Below are positions 45,580 through 59,169 of a stretch of 64,000 bases of DNA, one piece after another. The number at the start of each line of letters is the position of its first letter. The first letter of the stretch is position 1. Position numbers and translations under genes: made by a program. Source of the stretch: Ananas comosus (taxonomy: Eukaryota > Streptophyta > Magnoliopsida > Poales > Bromeliaceae); the NCBI RefSeq assembly GCF_001540865.1, contig NC_033629.1:10480733-10544732 (forward strand), in the 5' to 3' direction. The notes below the pieces were generated by a model. That model was given only the letters and a program-made list of their open reading frames with translations, was not told where the DNA came from and made no database searches.

Positions 45580-48500
45580 GCGTTGCACATTTTTGAACGG
45601 GCACTCGGTAGTCAATTCCTTCGCCCCCCTTCGCCTACCTCTCTCTCTCTGTCTATCTCTCTCTCTCTCAGATCTCGCGTCGCCCCAAGCCCTAACCCTA
45701 ACCCTAGCGACCCCCGAGGGGAAGGGGGATCGGGATACGAGGCCTCCGGTGGCGTTGGAGGTGGCAGATCCGGCGACCGGCGGGGGCACGCGCCGCGGCG
45801 ACGGTCCGTGGGCGTGTTCGTTCACGGATCCATAACCGGTGAGCTCGATATCGTCCTCTCTCTCCCTCTCTCTCTCTCTAATGCGATTTGGGAATGCCTC
45901 AAGTAGTAATGCGGTGAATCGAGGTCGGTATGCAATAACAATTGCTAATACTGGATTAGATTCGGCGAATTGTGAGTACAGTTTTCTGGTTCGAGGTGAG
46001 TATGCATTGACGATTGTTAATACTAGATTAGATTCGAGAATTGTAGTTAGTTTTTTGAATCGAGGCGATTATTACCAACAATTGCCAATACTATGTTAGA
46101 TTCAACGAGTTATGATTATAGTTTTTTCTGAATCGAGGCGAGTATGTAACAGCAAGTGCTAATACTAGATTAGATTCGGTGAGTTGTGAGAGTAGTTCTC
46201 TTTGTTTCTTAGTTTAGCATTATTGTTTCTTTAGGTCGTGCTATATTTTGGGGACGAATTGTGGCGGATATCTTTTTTAATGCCTGGTTAACCTGCTAGT
46301 TTGGGATAACGGAGAGGGAAAAAAAAATCTTTTTTGCATTTGGTTTTGCATGGATAGCTAAAGTGATGGGGATAAGTATGATGACTTGGGGGTGTAATTG
46401 AGGTTAAAGTGGGATATAATGCTAATTTTGGGATCGTTCCAAACTTGATCCCTGAATTTTTGCCCAAATTCTAATAAATTCTTTTTCAATTGTAACAATT
46501 TAGTACCTTGAGTTTGTTCTTTGTAGCAAGTAAGTTCCTTTAGTCTACCTTTTGAAAATATGTTACTGCCGCGCCAACATTAGACTTTCTTTTGAGAAAA
46601 TTGAAATTTTGAGGTGAAACAAATTGAAATTTTGAGGTGAAATTGAAAGTGAAGACAATCTTTGGGGATGAAATTGAAATTGACATTAAACTTTAGAGAT
46701 GAAATTGAAACTATAAGGATAAAAGTGAAATGAGGGAAACTTTTGTGACTAAATTTTTACATTATACTTTGAGGATGGAATTGAATTCCAGCTCAATCTT
46801 CAAGGACTAACTTTTTTTCTCTTTGGGGTATGAGTAGTTGCAGTAGTATCAGTGTTCTAAAAAGTGCTGCATTATATGAGTAGTATCAGATGTAAGCCTT
46901 TTTATTTTGATCGCTATAGTTTAATCCTTGGAATACTTTTCTTACATAAGTTACCCATTACTTTGATATGTATAATGAGTATTGCGCATAAGTTTTCACT
47001 TATCTATCAATTATGTGTGACTATTATGCGTTTATTATGTGAAAGTTTGGTCTTTCTGTATATGTCTCCTTATTATTGATTAAGAGTCATGTTTATATAT
47101 TATTAAAATTATCTAAATTGCTAATAGTTTTATGGCTAAATCACATATATGCCAGCAAGTGCGTCCGCATACCACGTATGTGCTTAATTGCCTGCAGACT
47201 GCTGAATGTTCTTTAGAACATTGGAGTATGAAAATATTTCTCTACAACACAGCCAAATGGTATTTGGATCTCTAAATTATTTTCAAATTTAATTTTCTTT
47301 GAATAGGATAACTCACTTCTCAAGGGGAACCAAATATCTTGCTAATTGGAACTATAAAGATTTGACAATAGTAGAAATCAAACTTGTTGGTTGTAATTAC
47401 ATGCTAATATTCCAACACACATAAATTGTGACCAAAAGTTGCTTTGGCATCCAAACAGGCCGTAGTTCACATGTTACTCTAGAATAATTGAACCTGACCA
47501 GAATAGCTATTTCTCCAATTTTTGTTATAATCTTTTTTTTCCACAAAATTGATTGTGCTTACCAGCTAACAGCTCCATGTCCTATTTCATGCAGCACCTC
47601 GTAGATGGTGACGAAACTCATCTTTTATGCTGAATCCTAGCTTTACCTATGTTTGGAGTACCTGTAGTGGTTCCTAATAGTAGTCCTGTTATTCGACGTG
47701 CTGGTAGCAAAGCTGTTATTTCTGATTACGGTATATGATTTGGATCAGCTTAAGATTCTTTTAAATTTTGCTTGTAAGCATGGTACACTAACTAATTGAA
47801 TATCTAGGTTCTAGTGAATCTGGAATTGCAAACGAAGAAAGCTTCTTGTTTCCATTGGAGGTAAATGAAATGAAGGGTGCAAGTGTTGCAATAATGCCTT
47901 CACCAGTATTCTTATGGCGATTCAAGGTTATTATGTCTTACTTGACTCATTGTTTCTTTTTCCGAATTTTTGCCATTCCTTCTGAAGCTATGTGCTGGGA
48001 ATCGATATTTCATTCATGTTGTGTTCAGAATGGAATTTACTTGTTGTCTGTCAGGCCAAATTCCTTTTACATGTAGAAACCGTTTCATATCTGCAAAATC
48101 AGCAGCATATTGTGGTTATTGTGGAGGGTTTTTTTATTGACTGCTTTCCTTCTCTTTTGCCAAATAAAATCCTGAACTTGTATTCAAGGTTAAAAAGTTG
48201 ACTTACATGAATGTGAGCATTTCTGGAGAATTTTGAGCTTTAGACAGTATATCAGATGCGAGGATATCTTACCTGTGGAGGGCTTGTTAATATGTTGATA
48301 ATAGTAGCCTTATGCTCAGATTGTTCTGCAGCTTCCTTCAATGGGTCATTTATTTATCATGTACTCACTAGCAAGCACTGGAAATAACTAAATACCTTAA
48401 CAACCTTATCTGCAGTCTGATAGCAAAAGAATATAATTCCATCTGACGTTCTATTCCTGATCTTTATCAATCTGTGGCTGCTTTTTTAACAGACGATCTT

Positions 48501-51500
48501 AAAACATTTAAAGAACTTCTCAATCAATAATTTGAATTAATTTTGAGAAGGGTATTTATATTCTATTTTTTATCTAATCCCCAATTGTCTATCCTCTATT
48601 AATCTCCTGGTTCTGTAGCGCATTGAGTGGTCTATGCTATCCTATCTCTACCATTCTCTTGCTTTGCAGGAGTAAATTTTGGGTGTTGATTTTGCTGCAC
48701 TAACAAATTAAACCCTCTGGTGTTAACTGATATGCATATTTCAGGTATTATTGTTCCTCTTATGGGGTATCTGCTGTTGCAAGGTTAGCTTAATTGTAAA
48801 TTCACAAGTTTTGGGAATCCTAATTAAGACAAAGAAATCCTCTTGTAATTTTGGTTATGCTTTTCTATTTGCAGATTAGTTGGGACTCTGTTATGAGAAT
48901 GAGCGCAAATCTTCGAGATTTATTTCTTTACGAGGCTTTCTTGTACTATAATCCTCTTCTTCTTGTGGTGAGTATTGCCATAAATTCTCTTCCTATAGTT
49001 TCAAGATATCATTATGGATTTGTCTTCATGCAAGTTGAGCCTTTGAGGCCCTTAATCTTTAATGAGACTTTATTTTGACATATCAGACATTGACGGTTTG
49101 GCTTTGGGGAATTAATCTATGGGTTTTCTCACAATCATCGGTAAACTATGCAAAAGTATTTGATCTTGCCCAAAATCATCTAACACACCGTGAAATATGG
49201 AAGGTATGTCTATAAATTTTGTATGATGATTTGTTCAGATTTTATCAATCTTTTCAGAAGCAGACCAAATTATGTTCATTGAAGTTGCTGTAGAATGCTT
49301 CACATTGTCGTTAAATTATGCTATAGGGTTTATGCATAAAATTATTCGATGCAAACTAATCTCCCATCCATGATTAGATCATCCAGAATTTATGTGTTAA
49401 CTTCTTAACCAAACTAAGAAAATTTAGTTTTGTCCTGAGTAAAATGTTAGGGTTTAGCTGGAGTAATTTAAAGATACAATCCACAATCAGCACACTACAG
49501 AAGGTGGCCCTGTGTGCTCTTTTTGAAACCAGAATGAAACCAATATTGCATCCCTCGGTGATAATATGCCCTCATAGAATATATAAAATGCTTTGGAATT
49601 GTATTCTTTTTTCTGGATGGACTTTACGTTTCTTTGGTTGCTTTTACTATTTTGCTGATGCCTTTTTGCTTTGTTTTTCTATATTTAATTGTATTCTACT
49701 TCTGCTGCACTTTCTAAAATCTGGAAGTCAGCATGTTTCCCAGTTGGTTTTTTATATGAAACAGATGGGATTTTACATTGTTTTTCTCCAGTTCCATATG
49801 TATTCTACATCCTCTTAGACTAAAAAATTGACCTTTCTGAATCAATTTCTATGTATTCTTCCCATTTTAATTTAGATTGGCACTTTGATAATTCTGTGTT
49901 TTATGCATTGTGATCCTTTGGCAGTGTGCTACTTGGATGACCATTGTTGTCCCCACTAGTATGACAGCGTACCTTTACCTCTACTCACATGGAGAAGTAA
50001 CACTTGCAGCGTCACAACCAGTGTAATATCAGTTTCTCCTTAAGTAATTATTAATGGTCGTTTATCCTGCATTTAATGCGTTGTAGAGAAAATTCTTTCT
50101 GTATGTTTCCCCATTTGGTTCTCTTTCCTCCTTCAATGAGTTTACTATTTCAACTTGATATTAGCATATTTAAATGCAAATACATATTTTTCTGTGAATT
50201 AGTCTAGTTTTGGTATAACTTCACTGCCATCCTTCAACAGAAACCATCCGTAGCATTTTCTGTATAATGTTCAGACTTGAGAAATTGGTATCCCATCACT
50301 TTCCCGACTGTAAATTTGAGGACAAAATTAAATTGGAAAAATAAAGTTAAATAAGGATATCGCGTGATGTTGATCTACCAGTATTTCTTTAAGACGGTTG
50401 GTTAAAAGAAGAGAAAAAGTAGTAGACTGATAATTCGATTGTAAAGGATGTGTTTTTAGTAAGTTGTTATTTTGTTGTTTCTCTGTAATGCCAATACATG
50501 ATAATTGGATCTGTATTTTATTTAACCAGTTGACCCACACCCAGTATTTGTATGACATTATATAGTATAGTTTTGTATTTGGATTTGAGTTTAGATAAAT
50601 AAAAAAAAAAATCTATCATCATTTCTGGGTAAAGATTGTGTATTATGCTGGATTGGACTGATGCCATTTTAATTTAGCATAGTCGTTCATGAGCTCCTAT
50701 GTAGCCTTTACAATATCATAATCAAGATTCAAGCATCAGTGAACATACTTGTAACTCCTTGCTGCTGTATAATTCTGGTATCATTCTCCTGTTCAATCTT
50801 TGACTTCTTTAATGATGTTCTTTATTGGAGAACCATCATTAATAGCTCTTTATTTGCTCAAACTTGCAAGTCACAACTGCAAGTGAAAGGACTTTCCTGA
50901 ATGCTAGCAGTTCTTCTTTTTTTTTTTTTTTTTTTTTTTGGTCTTTTTGCATTTGATTGGTTCTTTTGACTATCAATTTTTTTTTTTTTTTTTTTTAATT
51001 ATAATTTGAAGCCCTTCTGAGTTGGATCAGGACTTGTCAAATAATATTATGTATCATGTATGTAAGGTTAGCTTGTAATGTAACGGAGAACCAATAATTT
51101 TCAAACTATAATTGGTCAAGATAACTGGGATTTTGTCAAACTTACTTCGATTACTGGGGTTTAAGCTTGTCTTTTATGGTTTGACTTACTGGGTTCATGC
51201 GTCATTGGTCTTTGTGAAGATTGTTGTTGGATTTTGTTGGTGTGAACCAAGTCACTTAGCTTAAAGTGGATTGTTTGGAAGTCTTTAATCCACTCACTTC
51301 AGCCCAAGTTTAAAATTGTGTAGAAATCCTCTGCGAAGTCTCACTTTTGCCTCTTCTTTTGGGCCTTAATTTCAAATAAAGTGAGACGAAACCTGACATG
51401 CTAAAAAGTGCACAATTAAACGGCCTGGTAACTTTGCTCTGTAGTTCTTTGTAAAACGACCTTGGATACCATATTAGCAGTAGAGAAGGAGAGTGCAATG

Positions 51501-54500
51501 GCGAGGACAGGACAACACTTTAATGGTCAGGGTGAGACACTGGAGTTCATGATGAGGTTACACACTTAGAAAACCAAATTGCCCAAGATAGTTAGTTGGA
51601 TTGGGTCATTTATTACGCTAAAACTCAATTCCTAGAACTTTTTTTGGTTATGAAGATGGAAAAGTCATCATGGTGAATGTTTAGATTGAAAAGTTTGCTT
51701 TTGTACTTCAGATTCCACATGATAAGGTAAAAGACATCCCGAATGCCTTTTTTGGGGCTGCTAAAATTGGAATGCGACAGTTTTGTTTCTAAACAACTAA
51801 AAACACCCTTTTTCTGCAACTTATCTGTCTAAAAAGTGAATGCTTTCTCTTTAGTTCTTGCACTCTTGAATTATTCTCCCCTCTTCTAAGGAGACTGTTC
51901 CTATGGTTTTATTCTATCTAGGAATCAACTGGTTCACTGTTAGAATGTTGTGTTTTTCAGGTTTAGCATGCTTTTATGTGCTTTCGAGTTGAACAGCAAA
52001 TGTTAATTATTTAGTGCATGTTGTGGTGATAACTTACTTTGGAGGAAAAATTTTACTTGTTGCCTGGAAGAATTATAGTTTTTCACTCTGAATGTAGTAG
52101 TGGTTTTCACCTTATTGCAATGCTGTACCCTAAGAATTGATACTTAGCTTGTAGTTATAAATTGTAAAAACCAAGGAGAACTCATTAATGATGTGTTCAT
52201 GTGTGTTTCACATATTGCAAACTCTTCTGAGCTTTTTCTTTGACTTTTTGCAGGTTTTTCTATATTGCATTGTTCTGATGCTCCTTATATCTCCATTCGA
52301 CATTTTTTACTTATCATCACGCTATTACTTGTTAAGGACATTCTGGCGCATAATACTTCCAATACAGGCAAGTTATATAGTTCTTTGAAGAAAGTCCTAT
52401 ATCATGCTTTCTTTTAAAAGCTATTAAGAATAAATTTGTTTAATTCTCTGTTTTAGTTACTGGCACATAATACTTCCAATACAGGGAAGTTACGTAGTTT
52501 TTTGAAGAAAGTCCTGTATCATGCTTTCTTTTAAGAGCTATTAAGAATTACTTTGTTTTATTCTCTGTTTTAGTTATGCCTTCGAGATGGAGATAAATAC
52601 TTACATCGAAATTTCTCTTCTTTCTACCTTCTATCTTGTAACCATGGCTAGAGGCCTTTTTAGAGAGATTGCTTCTAGATTCAGTGAGCCTAATTTGGCC
52701 TATCTTCCAACTGTCTTTTATAGGTTTCATGGCAAGTTCCTCTATTTTCTAATTTTTCTTCTTCTGAAGATTGATTTTTGGTCGAAATAGGTTGCTAGAA
52801 ATTAGAATCCATCTTTTTGAGCCTTCTAATCTTCTAGTTTTGCTCTTGTGGCTTGCTGACCTCGTATTATTATGAAGAGAATTGGAGTTGAAATCTAGTC
52901 AACACAATCAAGTCTAGCTATGCGGAAAAAATTATGTTTGTCCTTTTTCCTTTTTCTTGTATGCCATTATGTGAAGAGAGAAGAGAAAAGGGCATTGAGA
53001 TTTCTTCGTATCGGTCTCTTTTTTTTTTTTTTTAAGGATAAGTGCTTTGTGGGTGTAATGATCTTCGGCCATGTGGTTAAAGGCTCATTTTGTGCTGCTA
53101 AAACTAGTGATCGCATTGGCTTGTTGCAATTTTTATTCTTGAAGAGATGGTCTTAAATTTCCGGTGTGTGAAGTGCATTACTTTTGTCAGTGCGCTTGTA
53201 AAATTTGTATAATTCTTGAATTTCTGCAGAAGATTATTTCGATAATTTGGTGCTTTTGGTGTTATTCATTTTCTCTTGCTTGATGCAGGCAATTACTTTT
53301 TCTGATTTCTTTTTGGCTGATATTATGACGTCAATGTCAAAGGTATATACTCTTTCAGCATTTGTAATTGCAATTTACTCCTTACATTTAAATTTAGAGA
53401 GACTATAATGTCCACCTGCAGCAGAAAAACTTAATGCTGCCAAGCAAACCCTCTACATCAACTTTACTGATGTGTTAAAAATGAACTTGTTATGAATACC
53501 TTTTTGCTAAGGTTGTATGGTTTCTTATCAGGTGTTCTCAGATTTGGAGCGGTCAGTATGTCGGATGGTTAACCGACAGGTTCGTAACAAATGGTTCTAC
53601 TGTACTCTTTGCTTTTACATTGGCAAAAGAAAATGTTTGTATCTCCAGACAACTAGTTTTATAGTTATTGTGCTAATGGCTTTCTCTTGATTTGGAAATT
53701 TATTGTGCTGATTGCCTCTTTTTCACCTGAATAACCTTTGTTAGATCAGTTTCTGATCAAATACCTCTATCTGCTTTGATTATATTTTCTCTCATGTACG
53801 GAATGATCCTCACTATTGAACTAATGGGGGTCGCTGTGTTCTAACTTCTGCGAGACAAACTATAGATCAACATGTAATATGAATTAATTTTTCGTTCAAA
53901 ATGTAAATTTGATCTTTGCATGGGAACAGAAGAAATTTATCAATAGTCTATTTCATATAATCATGGGTTAAACCATTCTTAATAAGGATGGACAATTCTG
54001 CCATGTACAGAAACCTCCTCCCCACACTTTGAGAGGGAACAAAAGAAATTCACCAACAGAATAGAAGAATCAACATAATAATGGGCAGTTATGATTGTTA
54101 AGAAAACCTCAACTCACTCCCCACTCCCATCTGTATTTTTATTGCTGCAATGCAAACATTGCTATCTACTTTCAGCTCAACTAATCCCAAGTTTTGGGGA
54201 TGGCTGTTGACATATCTCATGTCCCTGAACTCCTACCTAGGCCCCTGCTAAAGTTTAAGCAAAAGATGTAGATCCAAAAGGAAGAAGAGAGATCTTTTTC
54301 TGCTCGATCTATCTGATGTGCTGGCTTTTTGGATATTAGTTATTTGTTCGATGCTTTTCTACTATATATAAGCCATCTCCTTCCGCCAACTCATTTGCTT
54401 GTGCTTTCTGTTTTTAAATCAACTGTATTCCCTAAGATTCGAAGTTTTGAACTTGAGAGAAAGTAAATTGTGTAAGATAAAATTGTGGAAATCATGTGGG

Positions 54501-57113
54501 CTTTGTTTGCTAAATGATGTTTCGGCCCTAGTAAAGAGTCCACAATACAAGCAGCAGTTAAAGTGGCTACTTCTGGTGGCTGAACATGTCCTGTGTAGGA
54601 AATTTTTAAAGTCGTTTGGTTATAAAGCATCAAAAAGCATTTCTAAAGGCTTTAGCGTATGTTACATTTCTTGTCCAATATTATTTTGTTGTGTTGGACT
54701 TCAACTTTGTAAATAATTCATTGCCTCCATATTTTCTTTGGTCAGATCTGTGATAAGTTTTCCCGTTATAGTCTGACACCCCAGATAGCGAGCCTTTTGG
54801 CTGTTCTGGATTGTCTTTCGTTACTTTATAGGGCTTTTTTTTTTTTCTTTTTTTAAATTACTGATATTCCATTAAATACTCCTTTGTAGGTTGCAACAAT
54901 TGCTTGGTTTGAGGCAGATTCCATTTGTGGCAGTCATTCTATTGCTATTCCTCTAGTGCTCGTCTTCCCATATCTATGCCGTTTATTCCAATGTCTACGC
55001 CAGTACAAGGATACTAAGGAAAAGACCTGCCTGTTCAATGGTACATCTAATTATAGACCGCATTTATGTCTCTTTGGGTAATACTAAATTGTAGTCATTA
55101 TTTTCTCTGGTCCGCAGAAGTTGGGTTTGTCTAATATTTTTCATTGTTTTGTGATGGTATTGATATATCTAGAACAAAATCAGAGGATGGTATTTAATTA
55201 AGTAGTTTTGCAATTTTTGTAGGACAACTGTAGGACAATGTGTGGAACCTACAGCCACTGAATGAATGTCCAGGTTAAAGATTGAAATTGAAACAGTTTT
55301 ATTTGGTTAGCGGGAACTCGACCTGAAACTGGTCTGTAATGTACTTCCAGCCTTATGCACTAAGATCACAAGATCTGGCTAATAAAAGTCAGCAAGCTCC
55401 AAAATTCAGCCAATCCCCAATCTAGATACTAAATTTTACTCATTTTATAGCCCTAACAATGCCAATAAGGAACTGAGTACTACTTTTCTGTTCATATTGT
55501 GCAATATATCTCTGTTTAGGATATCTCCATTTGCATATGGAATCAATTTTTCTATGTATATATTATTTTGATCTCTGAAGCAGTACCGACTTTTTGTTCT
55601 TTCGATGCAGTTATATCTACCAAACCTTGCTCGCTAAACCTTTGATTAATTTTCATTCTTTGTCCTAATTCTATGTCATAACAACGCTCTTTTCATCGAT
55701 TGCTGTCCAGCTCTTAAGTACTCGACGGCGGTGCCAGTTATTTTCCTTTCAGCCCTCAAGTACCATGTCTTCCCTGAACAGTGGGTGAACTTCTACCGCC
55801 CACTTTGGCTTATTTCTAGTGTTTTAAATTCATTGTACTCATTTTATTGGGATATCACCCGAGACTGGGATTTGAGGTTCGCAAATTCTTTCAAACTTGC
55901 TTATTAGTTAGTATTTATTATTTTATTTTATTTTATTCTTGCTAATGGCTTTGTTCCTTTACCTCCCTAGTATTCTTTCTCGAGTCTTCAAGTTCAAGAA
56001 CCCAAGTCTTATCACAAGCTGTCTATACGGGCGGATATGGGTATAATCCTCACCAAAGCATAAATTGTTGGTAAAAGTGCTTCAGTGCCCCGTAGTCTAT
56101 ATATGTCCCTTATCTTTGAGGATTTTTTTATCAGTATCCCTTAACTTTCACTTTTTAAACTTTGAATGCTTCATGCCTATTTTAGTGAATCTGCCTTTTG
56201 ATTTAACAGCAATTTTAGTACGTAAACAATAATTGTCTAATGGAATGTTTTGAGATTGTCTTTGATTCCTCAAGGCAAAACCATTGAAAGTTTGAAACAA
56301 ACGAAAGTGCTTAAATTAAAAAAGAAGTGAGAGTAGAGGAATGCAAATATCTAACAGATAAGGGACCTATATCGAAATGAATTACAGGTGGAGGGTCCAT
56401 GTGTTTAGGCAGATTACACCATTGGTCACTGAACTTTAATATGAAGTTAACTTTGTTTAGCGAATCATGATATTACAGCAGATTCAGTTGCCACGCCACC
56501 TCTTGGAAATGATGTGGTTGCTAATTCAACCACTGTATATTTATTGAAGATATGCATGGTAGTCGATTTTCTATACCTTTGAGATGATGTGGCAAATGAA
56601 TCAGTTGTGGCATCATTTACCGCATCATCTCCTGGTTGTTGAATCAGCTGCCCTGCCATCCCATTTTTTTGCGGAAATTACACCATTTTTGGTCGAGTGA
56701 CATGTTTGAAGTAGAAACTGAGGTTCAGAGATCAATAACTTATCTGCAGTACACGATAAGTTTAGTGACCAATGGTCTAATTTAGTCCAATGCGCCACTT
56801 TGAGCCATCAAGTTAATAGAATATCACTATACGTATTCTGTTTGTTATTGATTTGCAGATCTATTACTGGGTAATCGGTAGCAACTTGGTTCTCCGGTGC
56901 ACGTGGACCTACAAACTCTCGGCCCATCTCCGGCACAACTACATCACCGTATTCACAATAATGGCTCTTGAAATAGTGAGGCGGTTTCAATGGATCTTCT
57001 TCCGCGTGGAGAACGAATGGAACAAGATGACAAGCAAGCAAAATATCGAGCTCTCCACAGATCTGCCCAAAGAGGAAGACCCTCTACTCAGCTCCGCCAA
57101 TCATAGCGTATAA
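45580..57113 (+). CDS. EXS-domain (ERD1/XPR1/SYG1) membrane protein without SPX domain
   Basis: Multi-spanning membrane protein of the EXS family, the group containing the C-terminal part of PHO1/XPR1 phosphate exporters and yeast Erd1; by analogy likely in Golgi or another endomembrane, substrate unproven. The leader exon is about 45580-45838. Coding exons are 47649-47730, 47808-47926, 48745-48783, 48875-48967, 49087-49203, 49925-50020, 52254-52367, 53289-53342, 53532-53579, 54890-55040, 55711-55876, 55971-56040 and 56859-57113. Every phase joins, giving 467 aa from MFGVPVVVPNSSP to EEDPLLSSANHSV. Hydrophobic segments include LLFLLWGICCC, LTVWLWGINLWVF, YCIVLMLLISPF, IPLVLVFPYLC and WLISSVLNSLYSF. 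EXS hallmarks are YYNPLLL, SDFFLADIMTSMSKVFSDLE, SFYWDITRDWDL, LRCTWTY and FFRVENEWNK. The intron after 52367 has a GC donor. The start is the first ATG of the exon after the leader intron. Confidence 0.93.
45690..45707. promoter_or_regulatory. Three telomere-type CCCTAA units in the EXS leader exon
   Basis: CCCTAACCCTAACCCTAG lies inside the GC-rich 5' leader. Short interstitial telomere motifs (telo-boxes) in plant leaders are associated with expression in dividing tissue. The motif is seen; the role is inferred. Confidence 0.45.
50917..50995. repeat. Two poly-T tracts in EXS intron
   Basis: Runs of about 23 and 20 T separated by about 40 bases inside the intron between the coding exons ending 50020 and starting 52254. 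Low complexity, no further structure. Confidence 0.75.
52343..52576 (+). repeat. 117-bp tandem duplication spanning an exon end and its splice donor
   Basis: CTGGCGCATAATACTTCCAA through GTTTTAGTTA recurs 117 bases downstream as CTGGCACATAATACTTCCAA through GTTTTAGTTA. The first unit holds the real exon end (LPIQ) with donor CAG|GCAAGT at 52367. The second has CAG|GGAAGT, which is not a usable donor. About nine scattered differences separate the units. Confidence 0.88.
56400..56790. repeat. Inverted-repeat (MITE-like) sequence in EXS intron 13
   Basis: The left end AGATTACACCATTGGTCACT and the right end (reverse complement GACTAAATTAGACCATTGGT) share ACCATTGGTCACT. The interior has GATGTGGCA/TGCCACATC-like phrases. 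It lies between the last two coding exons. Superfamily not assigned. Confidence 0.45.
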
Positions 57114-59169
57114 AATTCTTTGAAATCTCAAAACTCTCTTCCCTACCCTTATTGATATTATTTGTTGATTTTCCTACATGGTTCTCTCGTTCATTTTGGT
57201 GAAGCCCGAGTTTAAAATCTCATTCTTTTATGGATAATAGGTCCACACCCACACCAGGTAGATGCACTTAGCATCTTTTCTACTTGTCGAAGAAGATCAA
57301 TATGCTTTTACTGTAGCAAATAATTCTTTGTTAACATTCCATAAAAATAAATATCAGTTAAATCTATATTTTAGTATGTTACTTTTATCAACGCTTCTGC
57401 TCTCTAACTCATATTTTGATTCCCATTTCGTAAAGAAAATCTCATTCTTCTACATCATGTAGATTTTTATTTTTTTCCCACGTAGTTACACTATTGTTGT
57501 AGAATGATTTTTCGATTTGGGTTTAGTTCATTTTGTTGGTGTCAAGCACTGTTTGTTCTAATTTGTGTGGAATTTGCTTACAAAATCATTTTAGCTTTAA
57601 CGGGAAAATAATCTTGGACGTAGCAAGTAATCTAGCGATGACATTGGGAAAACCAGTTAGGATCAAGGATTATTACTCTATTTAAGTGGAAATTCAATGG
57701 ACCCAATTGTATAAAGTTTTAAGAAGGAAAACGCTATTGTAAAATTTTTACGGGCATATTCTCTCTCCGAATATCTGAAACTGTAAATTAGGGGTCTTTT
57801 TTACATTTGTTTAGATACTTTTATAGCAATTTATTTTTATTAAGACAATGTTGATGTTGAAGATAGAAAAAGAAGTGAGGCCAAATATGTCTCAAAGTAT
57901 GATATGGGGCCGCAGGTTCTTAGCACAAGTGTCAAAGGATTTTAGCTGGTGCTCCGAGTTCTAAATTCGAAGTCTAGTTATTATATATTTTCAACTTAGT
58001 TTAGTTTTAAAAATTAAATCGTATCGGTAGCACACTATTTTTCTCTAGAGGAAGATAATTTCACAGAAGAGTAGTACATATAAAAACATAATGGGCTGTG
58101 AGAAATTAGGAGCAATCTCGTGCGCCAAAAATGTAGAAAAATAATGCTATTACAAGTTGGCCTTAATTGTGGAATAATACTTTTACGTTTTGTAGTAGAA
58201 ACTAGGAAATAATGCTGAGCAAAATATTCTATATGAAATTGATTTTGCCCTACAAAGAGTAAATCTTATCAAAACTTAGCTATGTTATTCAGCGAAATCC
58301 CTTCATAGTTGTTATATATAGATATAAATCTAAAAAATAATATTAATTTTAAAAAAACAAAGGCTTTATAATGCCAAAACTTAGCTATGTTATTCTGCGA
58401 ATTTCTTTGTAGTTCTTATATATGGATTTAAATCTTTAAAATAATGTTAGTACATCTTATACAAAGTCCTATGAGATTTGGAGCATGTGTATAATGGGTA
58501 AGAAAAATATATGGGTAATACTATCTTGATATTTGACTTAGTTTCTGTACTTTTTACTTAAGGTTTCGTTTAGGATTACAGAAAAATTATATTATGTGTT
58601 GTGAGAAAGTATGATAAAAAATATCTTATTTGTATCTAATATTGTGTTCTACATATCACAATAAGTCGATTACGATATATTTTTTATGATCCATCTTAAA
58701 ACGCAGAAGTATATTTCTATATGTTTTCGTCCCACTTTACCTTTTAGCGTTAGATGGACCTAATATCAAACATGCCCTAACTCTCACTTATATTGCAATA
58801 AGCTGTTTTGTAGGTGAGTAGGTACAACGTTTGTTAATTTCTTCAAAAAGAAAAGTTGAGAGTTTTTATGTTTAGAAACTAAACTGTAACATGCAAAATC
58901 AATTTCAAATGATAAAATATCTAAAATAATTTTGCAGTAGCCAACTTGGGATGGTACATAACATACTCATGGAATGTACTCAGATTTTTAATACTTTTAA
59001 CCACACAAAATAAGGTGCTTAAATGATAAGAATGGCATATTACATTTGTCGAATCTAGTCAAATTCAATCAGTCAATTATAATCAGATTTAATGAATCTA
59101 TTTTTCAATATCAAGTTCTAATACTTTACTATTACAACCCAGGCCAATTAACTATATGCGATTTAAAGA
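57114..59169. other. Convergent intergenic space between the EXS and bHLH genes
   Basis: Holds the 3' ends of two convergent genes. A degenerate plus-strand SINE lies at about 57910-58045 (TTAGCACAAGTGTCAAAGGA, then TTCGAAGTCTAGTTA). Two related phrases (AAACTTAGCTATGTTATTC) recur near 58275 and 58377. No gene is recognised. Confidence 0.5.
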
